In this document: in pieces, positions 16,097 to 24,427 of the stretch | Numbering within the stretch: the stretch's first letter is position 1 | Layout of the letters: each line of letters begins with the position of its first letter | NCBI GenBank assembly: GCA_046533095.1 | Contig: JAJQRA010000005.1 | Location: 1 to 30,859, forward strand | Length of the DNA: 30,859 nucleotides | Origin: ZAX-1 sp046533095 | GTDB taxonomy: Bacteria > Bacillota > Clostridia > Lachnospirales > Lachnospiraceae | Direction of reading: 5' to 3' | The notes under the pieces: model-generated | The model's input: only the letters and a program-made list of their open reading frames with translations | Database searches by the model: none | Told to the model about the DNA's origin: nothing | Translations under genes and position numbers: made by a program

Positions 16097-16309
16097 ATGG
16101 CTAGGAAAAATACACTAGAAGCGCAGAAAGAGCCGCCAAAAGTAAAGGCGACTTACACGGTAAACGATCTTTCAAAGGTTGCAAGGACAGAGTTTTCTTT
16201 ACCGCCAGAAGTTGTGTCTACAGCTTTAAAGGCAGCAGGGAAGACAGAAGCGACAGCAGAGGAAGCTAAGCAGATTATTGAAAATTTCTTAAAAAGGAGG
16301 ATTTTATAG
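16097..16309 (+). CDS. Small protein preceding the tail sheath
   Basis: A 70-residue, lysine- and alanine-rich protein. It begins with a basic linker and ends in a helical pair with a conserved look (YTVNDLSKVARTEFSLPPEV, then AAGKTEATAEEAKQIIENFL). AAGGAG precedes the ATG at 16097. Its TAG touches the start of the sheath gene, and the sheath ribosome site AAAAAGGAGG lies in its last codons. The helical C-terminal part is similar in feel to short phage proteins found just before sheath genes, with no assigned function. Likely co-expressed with sheath. Confidence 0.65.
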   Translation: MARKNTLEAQKEPPKVKATYTVNDLSKVARTEFSLPPEVVSTALKAAGKTEATAEEAKQIIENFLKRRIL

Positions 16310-17842
16310 ATGGCATCTTTTTTTACAATAGGAGAACAAAAGGTAAGGCCGGGCGTATATTACCGCTATGAAAATATCGGCGCGACGGCAACGGCAGGGG
16401 CAGATGACGGAAAATGTGCGATTGCATTCCGATCAAGCTGGGGGGAGATCGGCAAGGCGATACTTTTAGAAGATATCGGTGCCATTCAAAAGACGTTTGG
16501 AAATACAGCCGAGCAGGAAAGCGTAGCGGCTAGCGATGTTGAATTTTCTACCGGGGACGGTAATTCCTTTGACACGGAGGACGGCAATGGATTTGGGTTT
16601 GTTCCAGATACCGATTCTAATACGCTTTCAACCGTGTACGAAGCTTTTAAGGGCGGTGCACAGATGGTATATGGCGTACGCTTGGGAAGCGGTGGTACAA
16701 GCGGGACATATCAGATAGCTGACACGCAAGACGTTCCAGTTGTCCAACTTACTTTAAAGTATCCGGGCAGCAGGTCACTCTATATCGTAGTACGTCCAAC
16801 GCTTAGCGATGCGGAAACAAGCGAACTGATTATTTTGGAGGGGACGGCACAGCTAGAGAAGTTGGAATTTAAAAATACGGAAAACGGCGCGCAATCTCTT
16901 ATCGATGCGTATATGTTGCATGGAAGCTCGTACTTTACACTTTCAAAAATTGCAGACAGCCAAAATCCGATAAAAACGGTAGTACAGGACGAGATTACAC
17001 CCGGCACCGATCCAGTTGCAGATGTTGCGGCATATTCGGCAGCCTTTGAGGCACTAGAGACGCAAAGATGGACCGTACTTGCAATTGACACTACAGATTC
17101 TGCAATCCAGACCATGGCTCAAGCATTTTTAGACCGCATTTACCAGGACGGAAGGTTCGTTATGGGCGTCTTGGGGGATAAGACGAGCGTCCCATTTGAG
17201 ACAAGGCTACAAAGGGCATCTTCCTACAACGACTACAAAATCGTGTACGTAGGAAATGGATTTATAGACAGAGAAGGAAAATCGTACGAGGGCTATCATG
17301 CAGCAGCGTGGGTCGCAGGCATGGTTGCAAGCACACCGAGCAATGAAAGCGTTACCCACCTTGAGATCGCCGATGCCATAGACCTTGTGGAGCCGCTTAC
17401 AAATATGCAATATGTAAAAGCCATTTTAGCAGGGATGCTTACGTTTTCGTCAAGCGCAGCAGGGACATTCTGGATAGACCAGGGTATCAATACGCTTGTA
17501 CGACCAGGTAAGGATGATGACGCGGGATGGAAAAAGATTAAACGTGTTAAAGTACGTTTTGAATTATTCCAAAGGCTAAACGACACAGTGGATTTACTTG
17601 TCGCAAGACTAAATAATGATCAAGATGGACGAATGACGGTAGTTCAGGTAAGCAATAACGTATGCAATGCAATGGTCGCTGAAAGAAAATTGCTTACTGG
17701 TGCACACGTTGAACTTGACCCCGATAACGTACCACAGGGAGATAGCGCATGGTTTATCGTGTACGCAGACGACATCGACGCGTTAGAAAAAATGTATTAC
17801 ACATTTAAACTCCGCTTTGCACCCGACAACGAAGCAGAATAG
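16310..17842 (+). CDS. Contractile tail sheath protein (XkdK-like)
   Basis: This 510-residue protein opens with the sheath-typical EQKVRPGVYYRYENIG. It carries an insertion-rich N-terminal domain (AIAFRSSWGEIGKAILLED), a middle domain and the conserved C-terminal core (FWIDQGINTLVRPGKDDDAGWKK, then RRVRFELFQRL-type RVKVRFELFQRLND). It polymerises around the tube and contracts to drive the tube into the host. Identity is supported by the tube gene directly downstream. AAAAAGGAGG precedes ATG 16310. This protein makes the phage a myovirus-type particle. Confidence 0.93.
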   Translation: MASFFTIGEQKVRPGVYYRYENIGATATAGADDGKCAIAFRSSWGEIGKAILLEDIGAIQKTFGNTAEQESVAASDVEFSTGDGNSFDTEDGNGFGFVPDTDSNTLSTVYEAFKGGAQMVYGVRLGSGGTSGTYQIADTQDVPVVQLTLKYPGSRSLYIVVRPTLSDAETSELIILEGTAQLEKLEFKNTENGAQSLIDAYMLHGSSYFTLSKIADSQNPIKTVVQDEITPGTDPVADVAAYSAAFEALETQRWTVLAIDTTDSAIQTMAQAFLDRIYQDGRFVMGVLGDKTSVPFETRLQRASSYNDYKIVYVGNGFIDREGKSYEGYHAAAWVAGMVASTPSNESVTHLEIADAIDLVEPLTNMQYVKAILAGMLTFSSSAAGTFWIDQGINTLVRPGKDDDAGWKKIKRVKVRFELFQRLNDTVDLLVARLNNDQDGRMTVVQVSNNVCNAMVAERKLLTGAHVELDPDNVPQGDSAWFIVYADDIDALEKMYYTFKLRFAPDNEAE

Positions 17843-17858
17843 GAAAGGAAAATAATAA

Positions 17859-18329
17859 ATGAATGGATTGAATGACCAAAGCATGGTTGACGTACGAAAA
17901 CTGGTAAGCGGGAAAGACGGGCAGCTATTCGTGACAACAAAAAAAGGAACAAACATTTTTCTTGCAGAAGTCGATACATTTCAAGCGCAAATTAGCCCAT
18001 CGAACACGGACTATCACCCAGTGGGTAGCGCACTTATTTATGCGGTAAACATTGGATACACCGTCACACTTACATTTAGCGAAGCGGTTGTAAGGGATGA
18101 TGTCATGATAAATGAACTCATTTCCGACTTACAGAAAGGCTACTTTCCTTCGTTTGATTTCCAGGGAAAAATGACTCGTAGAGATGGAAAAGTTCAGCGC
18201 ATCGTGTACCGCGATTGCATACCAGACGGCTCAATCGACCTGCAGAACATAACACCAGGAGAAATTATAAAGAGAGCGTGGAGTTTCCGCGTAAACTCGG
18301 CTCCAGACATATTACAGAGCTTTAAATAA
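17859..18329 (+). CDS. Tail tube protein (XkdM-like)
   Basis: A 156-residue protein directly after the sheath gene. The sequence LNDQSMVDVRKLVSGKDGQLF, AEVDTFQAQISPSNTDYHPVG, and later FDFQGKMTRRDGKVQRIVYRDCIPDGSIDLQNI matches XkdM-type tube proteins: a small beta-barrel that stacks as hexameric rings. The ATG at 17859 follows AGGAAAGG. Length is normal. Confidence 0.9.
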   Translation: MNGLNDQSMVDVRKLVSGKDGQLFVTTKKGTNIFLAEVDTFQAQISPSNTDYHPVGSALIYAVNIGYTVTLTFSEAVVRDDVMINELISDLQKGYFPSFDFQGKMTRRDGKVQRIVYRDCIPDGSIDLQNITPGEIIKRAWSFRVNSAPDILQSFK

Positions 18330-18347
18330 CAAAGGAGGAAAAAGGAA

Positions 18348-18866
18348 ATGGGAACAAAAAATACGGGGATTGACGATTTTGACGAACAAGAAAATGAAGA
18401 GGGAAAACTAACAAAGAACGAACTGCTACTAAACGAAAGCGACATTCTAGCAGGGCTTCTTGCCCTCGGAAACGCAAAGGACAATGCTTCAAATTATGAA
18501 AAAATCAAAATCGTTAAAGCGGGAAAGCTGCTGCTTGAGTTTCGCGTTCGTCCAATTTCTGAGGACGAATCACAGCAATGCTATAAAAAAGCGACAAAAT
18601 ACGCAGCGGCAAAGTCAGGACAGCCAAGAAAAGCTATTGAAACCAATGGAGCACTCGCCCGCTCCTATCTAATATACACCGCTACCATTGATGAGGACAG
18701 GAAAAAAGTGTGGGGAAATGAACAGGCGAAGCAACAGCTCAATGTATTAAACGACATTGACATGATCGATATCGTCCTGGACGCGGGGACGAAAGACCGA
18801 GTAATTGAAAAAATTGAAGAAATCAGCGGATACAACTACGAAGCGGAGGATCTCGCACAGGACTGA
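18348..18866 (+). CDS. Tail assembly chaperone (XkdN-like), zero-frame product
   Basis: A 172-residue acidic protein between tube and tape measure genes. After an acidic start it carries LLLNESDILAGLLALG, FRVRPISEDESQQCYKKATK and AQQQLNVLND-type segments of XkdN-like chaperones. These proteins are thought to wrap the tape measure during tail assembly. AAAGGAGG precedes ATG 18348. It ends at TGA 18864-18866, while the -1 frame continues open for a further 60 residues, as in lambda G/GT (see the next entry). Confidence 0.82.
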   Translation: MGTKNTGIDDFDEQENEEGKLTKNELLLNESDILAGLLALGNAKDNASNYEKIKIVKAGKLLLEFRVRPISEDESQQCYKKATKYAAAKSGQPRKAIETNGALARSYLIYTATIDEDRKKVWGNEQAKQQLNVLNDIDMIDIVLDAGTKDRVIEKIEEISGYNYEAEDLAQD

Positions 18867-19051
18867 TCAAGGCGGGCGGACATACAAGGCTGATGCTTGA
18901 AGTTTGCGAACGCTTCCCGAAAATCGGAGATATTCCAACCTATCAGGCGCTGCCAATCGGTGAAAGAATACTGTACGACCGCTACGCGTTGATGAAAATC
19001 GAAGCCGAAACACGAACGCCTGCTATAAAGCTTGAACTACCAAAGAAATAA
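18818..19051 (+). CDS. -1 frame extension of the tail chaperone (GT-like)
   Basis: The -1 frame relative to the chaperone is open from 18818 to TAA 19049-19051. The part after the upstream stop reads LIKAGGHTRLMLEVCERFPK, then GDIPTYQALPIGERILYDRYALMKIEAE. It ends 10 bases before the tape measure ATG, so no space is wasted. It resembles the second half of XkdN-like GT fusions, and a 230-residue fusion is expected by -1 frameshift in the 18818-18863 overlap. No canonical X-XXY-YYZ slippery heptamer is visible there. The only in-frame ATG (18893) has a poor ribosome site, so independent translation is less likely but possible. Confidence 0.65.
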   Translation, partial: RNQRIQLRSGGSRTGLIKAGGHTRLMLEVCERFPKIGDIPTYQALPIGERILYDRYALMKIEAETRTPAIKLELPKK

Positions 19052-19061
19052 GGGTGACAAT

Positions 19062-22000
19062 ATGAGTGAATCAGTAACCGTAATAGAAGTCGTGGCGCGA
19101 GTAGCCGACGAAACAGGAAAAGGAGCGGGAAGCGCGACAAAGAACGTAAGCAAACTAGAACAAGCGATGCAGAAAACGCAAAAGCAGATTGAATCGATGA
19201 AAGGCAAGAGCAAATTCGAAGTGGTGATGGGATTAAAAGACATGGCAACAAAAGGCATATCTACTACTGTTTCAAAGTTGAAAACTTTTGCAGGGAAAGC
19301 GTGGAGCGTTACGGTTGGAATTGTTGATAAAGTCACAGCTCCTTTACGCGGGATTGCAAAGATGGTAGCAAACCCGCTTGTAGCATTCGCCGGGATGGCG
19401 GGTATAACCCTCGGCGTAAAAGAAGTAGTATCAACTTTTGCAGACTTCGAACAGAAAATGGCAAACGTCCATGCTATCACAGGAGCAAGCGTAGAGGACT
19501 TTAGCCGTCTAAACGCCACCGCCAAAGAGCTAGGAGCAACAACGGTATTTTCGGCAAGTGAAGCTGCTGACGGCATGACATACCTTGGTATGGCAGGATG
19601 GAAAACAAACGACATTATAGCAGCAATGCCGGGACTTTTAAATCTAGCCGCAGCAGGAGCGACCGACCTAGGGACAGCCGCCGACATCGTATCAAATGTT
19701 ATGACAGCTTTCGGTATGGAGGCAGGAGAAGCAGGCAGGGCAGCTGATATATTCGCCGCCGCCTCCTCCAACAGCAATACATCTATTACAATGCTCGGTG
19801 AAAGTTTTACCTATGCAGGAGCACTTGCCGGCACATATGGCTATGAGCTTGGCGAAGTAACGACCGCGCTTGGACTTATGGCAAATCAAGGAGTAAGGGG
19901 CAGTATGGCCGGCACTGCTTTTCAGGCAACAATACAAGGGTTAGCCGACACATCGGGAGAATCAGGTGAGGTACTAGAAAAACTCGGACTAACATTGTTT
20001 GATACCACAGGTAAGGCAAAGCCATTTAAAAATGTCATGAACGACTTAAGAACGGCTTTTAAGGGACTGACAGATCAGGAAAAAGCAAACTACGCAACAA
20101 CGATAGCGGGAGAGCGTGGAATGAAAGGGCTACTTGCCATCGTAAACGCTTCCGATGAGGAATATAACGAATTAGCTGACTCCATCGAGAAAAGTACAGG
20201 CGTAGCGGAGAAAATGGCCAACATTCAAATGGATACTTTAAGCGGTGGATTTAAGCTGATAAAAAGCGCAGTAGAGGACGTATATATAGCACTCGGCGAA
20301 CATCTCCAACCTTACCTCAAAAAATTCCAATCATGGATTATTGAAAAAATGCCAAAAATAAAAGAGGTAGCATTACGCGTAGCTGACAGAATTGTGAGGA
20401 AAGTAAATGACATTATCGGCGCAGTTAAAGACCTCGTAGCAAGCCCAGAATGGAAAAAAGCAGAGACCCTATGGGATAAAATCGAAATAGCATGGGGAAA
20501 ACTAATCGCGGAGCCGTTTGACGGATGGTGGAACAGTACAGGAAAAGCGTGGGTAGCCGAAAAAATGGCAAGCGTCGGAAAGGGCATAGGAACGGCACTA
20601 AAGACAGGACTACTCGGTCTACTCGGCGTAGAAACAGGTGACGCGATCGGAGAAGGCGCAAGCATAGGAAAAGCATTCGCCGATGGCTTCATAGAAGGAT
20701 TCGATCCGAAAAAGGTAGCTTCGGGAATATGGGAAGCGTTTAAAGGCATCTTTAAGGATGCCACAACTCTCTTGCCTGGCGGCAAAGAAACAAGTAGCAC
20801 AGCTCCACTATCTGCCGCTCTAGCGGGTTACGGAGTACTAAAGACAGGAAAGGCCATAAAGGGCACATACAAAGGAATCAAGGCCGTTGCAAAGGGTGGA
20901 AAAGGTATATTCAACGCAATACGAGGGGTGATGACCACTGCCCCAGTGGCTGAGGTAGGAGCAACCGGACTATTTGGTGGTATTAGGACAGGGGCGCAGA
21001 TGTTTAAAGCAGCAAATGTCCCAGGCGCAGGGGCAGCAGCACAAAGTGCGGCGACGTTTGCAAGAGCAGGACAGCTTGGAAAAGGTGTTCAATTCGGAGC
21101 AAAAGTAGCAGAGGGTGGCGCAAAAGTGGCAAGCGTTGGCGCAAGGGCGATCCCACTGATTGGCGGATTAATTTCCCTTGCTGAAATGGGATTCGACGCG
21201 AAAGAAGGTGTAGGACGCGCAAAAGAATGGACTGGCGGCAACAGCTTAGGGAACAAGATAGCTAGTGGCGCGGGCGCATTTTTTGGCGGAACAGGCGATG
21301 GAGTAACTGGAAAAAAGAGCGTCCTTGGAAAAGGAATGGATATCGGAAGCGGTGCACTCAAAGATGCAGGAATTGGCGCGGCAGTCGGCTCAATCGTTCC
21401 TGGAATCGGCACAGCCATAGGCGCAGGAGTCGGAGCGGGTGTTGGAATTTTGACATCAGCAATCGGAGGTGAGAATATTGCTAAATTTTTCTCAAAAGCA
21501 GGCGAGACGATCAGCGACTTCTTTTCGGGTCCATTTGTGGATTTTTTCAGCGAGTTATGGGGCGGAATATCTGGATTCTTTACCGAAACAATACCAGAAG
21601 CGGCCAGCAACGTAGGAGATGCAATTAAGACGTTTTTCACGGATAGTGTCCCCGGATTTTTCAGGAATTTGTGGGAAGGAATATCCGGATTTTTCGTAGG
21701 CACGATTGGCGGAGCCATCAGCAACGTAGGTAACGCAATAAAAGGCTTTTTCACAGAAACGATACCTATTTTTTTTGAGAATATTTGGGACGGAATAACA
21801 GGCTTTTTTACCAAAACGTTGCCGAGCGCAATAGACAGCATAGGATCGGCAATCGGGAACTTCTTCACCCGGACCATACCGAACGCAATACAGAACGTTA
21901 TATCAGCGGCTGCCAATTTCTTTGGCAAGACTGTGCCATACGCAATAGGCTTTGTTGTTGGGAAGATAAAAGTGTTCTTTACAGAAACTATACCCGGGGC

Positions 22001-23177
22001 TTGGGAAGATCTGTGGAGCACAATCTCGAATTTCTTTACACAGACTATACCTGCCACGATAGCGACTGTTAGTGAGACAATAACAACGTTTTTTACACAG
22101 ACTTTACCAGCATTTTTCACGAAATTGTGGAATACAGTAACAAATTTTTTTACACAGACGGTTCCCGCTGCGATTAACGCAATCAGAGCAACAATATCAA
22201 CATTTTTTATGCGAACTATTCCCAACTTCTTTATCGGAATTTGGGGCGCGGTAAGTGGATTTTTTACAACCTACATCGCACCCGCGCTTGGAGCAATTGG
22301 CGAAACCTTAGCAACATTCTTCACAGAAACCGTACCGAACTTTTTTACAAATATTTGGAACGGAATAACAACATTTTTCACCGAAAAAGTACCTGCTGCA
22401 TTGACAGCAATCGGAGAAACGCTTGGTACATTTTTCACGGAGACCGTACCAGAATTTTTCGGAGAGGTCTGGGATGGAGTTTCGGGATTTTTCACCGAAA
22501 CGATCCCAAGTGCTCTCGCAACGGTAGGCTACGCTCTAAAGACGTTTTTCACCGAAACAATACCGAATTTCTTCTCGGATTTATGGGATGGCGTAACGAG
22601 CTTCTTCGAAGAAACAATACCAGGTGTTATTGAGAGCGTGAAAGAGGGAATTAGCGGATTTTTCGCAACAGCAAAAGAAAAAATTACAGGTTTCTTCAGT
22701 GGAATATGGGATGGTGTAACAGAATTTTTCGGGGGCGCGGCTACATCATTTAGCGAAGGATACGGCGATGCGACCGCACACGCAAGCGGTGGGATAATGA
22801 CATCGCCACACTTGGGACTTGTAGCAGAGGATGGTGCAGAGGCAATCATCCCACTGTCTGGCAAACGGCGCAGCCGTGGCCTTTCCCTTTGGGCACAGGC
22901 AGGCGAGATGCTTGGTGTAAAGCCTTATGCAGATGGCGGTATCGTAGGCACGCAGCCCATGCCCCAAGTGACAGGCGGTGGGAATTCTGGCGCATCGGTC
23001 AGTGTACCAGTTTCGATCGGAAATATCACATTTGAGGTCAATGCAGGAAGTGGCACAGCATCAGCCGATACCATCATGCAGACGATAAAGGATAATGTGG
23101 CGAGCTTGACGGACGAGATAGCGTACCAAATAGCCGTATCATTGCAGCAGGCGTTTGCGAACATGGGGACGGTGTAA
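19062..23177 (+). CDS. Tail tape measure protein (XkdO-like)
   Basis: A 1371-residue protein, the longest gene. ATG 19062 is chosen because AAGGGTG lies just upstream; the frame is open back to a TTG at 19032 with no ribosome site. Order: charged coiled-coil start; TP901-type core about residues 120-330 (MANVHAITGASVEDFSRLNA, AMPGLLNLAAAGATDLG); helical linker; Gly/Ala hydrophobic segments near 770-805 (VGSIVPGIGTAIGAGVGAGV) that may cross the membrane; twenty 19-residue FF/W repeats (820-1199); and a C-terminal ASGGIMTSPHLGLVAEDGAE. Tape measures set tail length and leave the tube at infection. At about 0.15 nm per residue, the tail would be roughly 200 nm long. This is a rule-of-thumb inference. 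Confidence 0.93.
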   Translation: MSESVTVIEVVARVADETGKGAGSATKNVSKLEQAMQKTQKQIESMKGKSKFEVVMGLKDMATKGISTTVSKLKTFAGKAWSVTVGIVDKVTAPLRGIAKMVANPLVAFAGMAGITLGVKEVVSTFADFEQKMANVHAITGASVEDFSRLNATAKELGATTVFSASEAADGMTYLGMAGWKTNDIIAAMPGLLNLAAAGATDLGTAADIVSNVMTAFGMEAGEAGRAADIFAAASSNSNTSITMLGESFTYAGALAGTYGYELGEVTTALGLMANQGVRGSMAGTAFQATIQGLADTSGESGEVLEKLGLTLFDTTGKAKPFKNVMNDLRTAFKGLTDQEKANYATTIAGERGMKGLLAIVNASDEEYNELADSIEKSTGVAEKMANIQMDTLSGGFKLIKSAVEDVYIALGEHLQPYLKKFQSWIIEKMPKIKEVALRVADRIVRKVNDIIGAVKDLVASPEWKKAETLWDKIEIAWGKLIAEPFDGWWNSTGKAWVAEKMASVGKGIGTALKTGLLGLLGVETGDAIGEGASIGKAFADGFIEGFDPKKVASGIWEAFKGIFKDATTLLPGGKETSSTAPLSAALAGYGVLKTGKAIKGTYKGIKAVAKGGKGIFNAIRGVMTTAPVAEVGATGLFGGIRTGAQMFKAANVPGAGAAAQSAATFARAGQLGKGVQFGAKVAEGGAKVASVGARAIPLIGGLISLAEMGFDAKEGVGRAKEWTGGNSLGNKIASGAGAFFGGTGDGVTGKKSVLGKGMDIGSGALKDAGIGAAVGSIVPGIGTAIGAGVGAGVGILTSAIGGENIAKFFSKAGETISDFFSGPFVDFFSELWGGISGFFTETIPEAASNVGDAIKTFFTDSVPGFFRNLWEGISGFFVGTIGGAISNVGNAIKGFFTETIPIFFENIWDGITGFFTKTLPSAIDSIGSAIGNFFTRTIPNAIQNVISAAANFFGKTVPYAIGFVVGKIKVFFTETIPGAWEDLWSTISNFFTQTIPATIATVSETITTFFTQTLPAFFTKLWNTVTNFFTQTVPAAINAIRATISTFFMRTIPNFFIGIWGAVSGFFTTYIAPALGAIGETLATFFTETVPNFFTNIWNGITTFFTEKVPAALTAIGETLGTFFTETVPEFFGEVWDGVSGFFTETIPSALATVGYALKTFFTETIPNFFSDLWDGVTSFFEETIPGVIESVKEGISGFFATAKEKITGFFSGIWDGVTEFFGGAATSFSEGYGDATAHASGGIMTSPHLGLVAEDGAEAIIPLSGKRRSRGLSLWAQAGEMLGVKPYADGGIVGTQPMPQVTGGGNSGASVSVPVSIGNITFEVNAGSGTASADTIMQTIKDNVASLTDEIAYQIAVSLQQAFANMGTV
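21519..22658 (+). repeat. Twenty tandem 57-bp (19-residue) repeats in the tape measure gene
   Basis: Units begin with FF and are exactly 19 residues long, 20 in a row (1140 bases), with the consensus FFTETIP. Two unit types largely alternate: an A type ending xAIxxxGxAI and a B type with FFxxxWxGI. After 22658 two 11-residue FF units follow. DNA copies are diverged, so the repeats are old but kept in register. The repeat also keeps other frames open by chance. Confidence 0.9.
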
Positions 23178-23212
23178 AAAATACTTTATTAGCTCAAATT
23201 ACAAAAAAACGC

Positions 23213-23241
23213 TTGACTTTTGCGAACGCATAAGTTATAAT
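23213..23241 (+). promoter_or_regulatory. Strong sigma-70-type promoter inside the tail cluster
   Basis: TTGACT (23213-23218), a 17-base spacer and TATAAT (23236-23241) make a near-consensus promoter in the gap after the tape measure gene. It is the strongest promoter-like site in the window. Unlike the late promoter it needs no activator by its looks. It would transcribe two tiny genes up to the terminator at 23704. Confidence 0.85.
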
Positions 23242-23299
23242 AAAGACAGTTAAGGGAGACCAAAGCTAATACGGCAGGAAATGCCAGAAAGGAAATCAA

Positions 23300-23449
23300 A
23301 TGGTGAAAATAATGACAGATAAACAGATTGAAATAATTCTAAACCTTGTCGCCGACAAATTTAAAGGGTGCAAGGATATGGAAGAAGTAAGGCAGGCCAT
23401 CAAGGATGTCGAGGACATGGCAAAGAAAGAAAAACCGAAAGGGGAATAA
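23300..23449 (+). CDS. 49-residue unknown moron protein
   Basis: ATG 23300 follows AAAGGAAA and leads into a 49-codon gene ending TAA 23447-23449. The protein begins MVKIMTDKQIEIILNLVADK, then KDMEEVRQAIKDVEDM and a basic tail (KKEKPKGE). It looks entirely helical and soluble. It lies between a strong promoter and an RHH gene, so it may be a partner or regulator, but the sequence names no family. Confidence 0.65.
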   Translation: MVKIMTDKQIEIILNLVADKFKGCKDMEEVRQAIKDVEDMAKKEKPKGE

Positions 23450-23514
23450 AAAAATGGCGGTAGCAATACCGCCTACCCTTATAAAAATAAATAGAAGGAA
23501 CGGAGTGGATAAGA

Positions 23515-23697
23515 TTGGATGGCAAAAAAAAGAAGATGGGGAGACCAACGGACAACCCGAGGACTGTCAGCCTGCATTTGCGAATATCGCAGAAAGAGGC
23601 AGATCTGATACGGAATTGCGCCGAATCTTTAAACATCCCAAAAACGGATGCTATTATAAAGGGCATTGAAATGCTTAAGCTCTATAATCAGAAATAG
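23515..23697 (+). CDS. Ribbon-helix-helix (CopG/Arc-like) DNA-binding protein
   Basis: A 60-residue protein from TTG 23515, with GGAACGGAG upstream. After a basic arm with MGRPTDNPRT, residues about 18-55 form the RHH pattern: a beta strand (VSLHLRIS), helix 1 (QKEADLIRNCAESLN), a turn (IPKTDA) and helix 2 (IIKGIEMLKLYNQ). RHH dimers insert the paired strands into the DNA major groove and act as repressors. The overlapping open frame 23406-23669 is not favoured: it lacks any recognisable domain. Regulated promoter unknown; own promoter or lysogeny genes are candidates. Confidence 0.75.
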   Translation: MDGKKKKMGRPTDNPRTVSLHLRISQKEADLIRNCAESLNIPKTDAIIKGIEMLKLYNQK

Positions 23698-23703
23698 ACA
23701 TGC

Positions 23704-23739
23704 AAAAAAAGGACAGCTCAAAATGGGCAGTCCTTTTTT
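23704..23739 (+). terminator. Strong bidirectional terminator closing the moron
   Basis: A7 followed by GGACAGCTC pairs with GGGCAGTCC followed by T6, with two mismatches in a 15-base stem around a short AT-rich loop. A-tract and T-tract make it work in both directions. It starts six bases after the RHH stop and lies ahead of the LysM gene start. Promoter, two genes and terminator thus form a self-contained unit. Confidence 0.9.
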
Positions 23740-23771
23740 CGTGGGTAAAAGAGAACATGGGGGAATGTAAG

Positions 23772-24416
23772 ATGGATATCTATTTAACCGACCTAAAGAC
23801 AAACAGCCGCCTTCGGATGCCCATGCTCCCCGAAAGCATAAGCGTGTCCCTTGGCTCATCATTTTACGACTACCAGATCATAGATTTAGGGGAAGTCCGT
23901 ATACCATCAGGGCAGCAGCTAAACGCTTTTTCGTGGTCTGGAACGTTGCCGGGGAGTAGAAGAAAAAAAGCGCCATACGTACGCAAATGGAAAGAGCCAA
24001 AAAAAGTACATGCCTGGCTTAAAAACTGCATGGACAAAAAAAGGAAACTAAGGCTTTTAGCAACCGGAACACCGATCAACTGCAACGTCTACATCGAAAG
24101 CTACTCTTGCGACTTTTCGGGAGGGTACGGCGACTACACATACCAAATAAGCCTTATACAGGCAAAAGACCTAAAAGTACGTACAATCGGAGAGGGCAAG
24201 AAAAACTCCACTGGGAGCGCAAAGAGCGATGCACGCCCAGAGCCACCGCCGAAAACTACCTATACCGTGGTAAAGGGCGACACCTTGTGGGGGATCACGC
24301 AACGGCTTACTGGTAACGGAGCGCGCTATATGGAGCTTTACGAGCCAAACAGGGGAATTATAGGGCCTGATCCCAACCTGATCTATCCAGGTCAAGTACT
24401 CGTAATCCCATTTTAG
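23772..24416 (+). CDS. LysM tail/baseplate protein (XkdP-like)
   Basis: About 214 residues. The first 130 contain the XkdP-like segments MPMLPESISVSLGSSFYDYQ and IPSGQQLNAFSWSGTLPG, then a linker rich in S, P and K. The end is a LysM domain (about 164-212: YTVVKGDTLWGITQRLTG ... PNLIYPGQVLVIPF), which binds N-acetylglucosamine of peptidoglycan. The protein links tube tip and baseplate hub. The frame runs through the upstream terminator; ATG 23772 is favoured because GGGGGAA lies directly before it, and ATG 23757 is less so. Confidence 0.85.
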   Translation: MDIYLTDLKTNSRLRMPMLPESISVSLGSSFYDYQIIDLGEVRIPSGQQLNAFSWSGTLPGSRRKKAPYVRKWKEPKKVHAWLKNCMDKKRKLRLLATGTPINCNVYIESYSCDFSGGYGDYTYQISLIQAKDLKVRTIGEGKKNSTGSAKSDARPEPPPKTTYTVVKGDTLWGITQRLTGNGARYMELYEPNRGIIGPDPNLIYPGQVLVIPF

Positions 24417-24427
24417 AGGAGGCATAA

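Noticed and set aside
18818..18866. Slippery sequence such as GAAGAAA or GGAGGAT
   Set aside because: Neither allows re-pairing of both tRNAs after a -1 slip, so I do not name a site.
21089..22225. Open frame of 378 codons on the minus strand within the tape measure gene
   Set aside because: It has no ribosome site, its protein is low-complexity Pro/Val/Ile text, and it mirrors the repeats of the plus-strand gene.
21785..22633. Further plus-strand open frames inside the tape measure repeats
   Set aside because: They arise from the 57-bp repeat register and are rich in Arg/Asn with no domain; the main frame explains the DNA.
23406..23669. Open frame of 87 codons overlapping the RHH gene
   Set aside because: No family pattern and poor start. 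The overlapping 23515-23697 frame has a clear ribbon-helix-helix.
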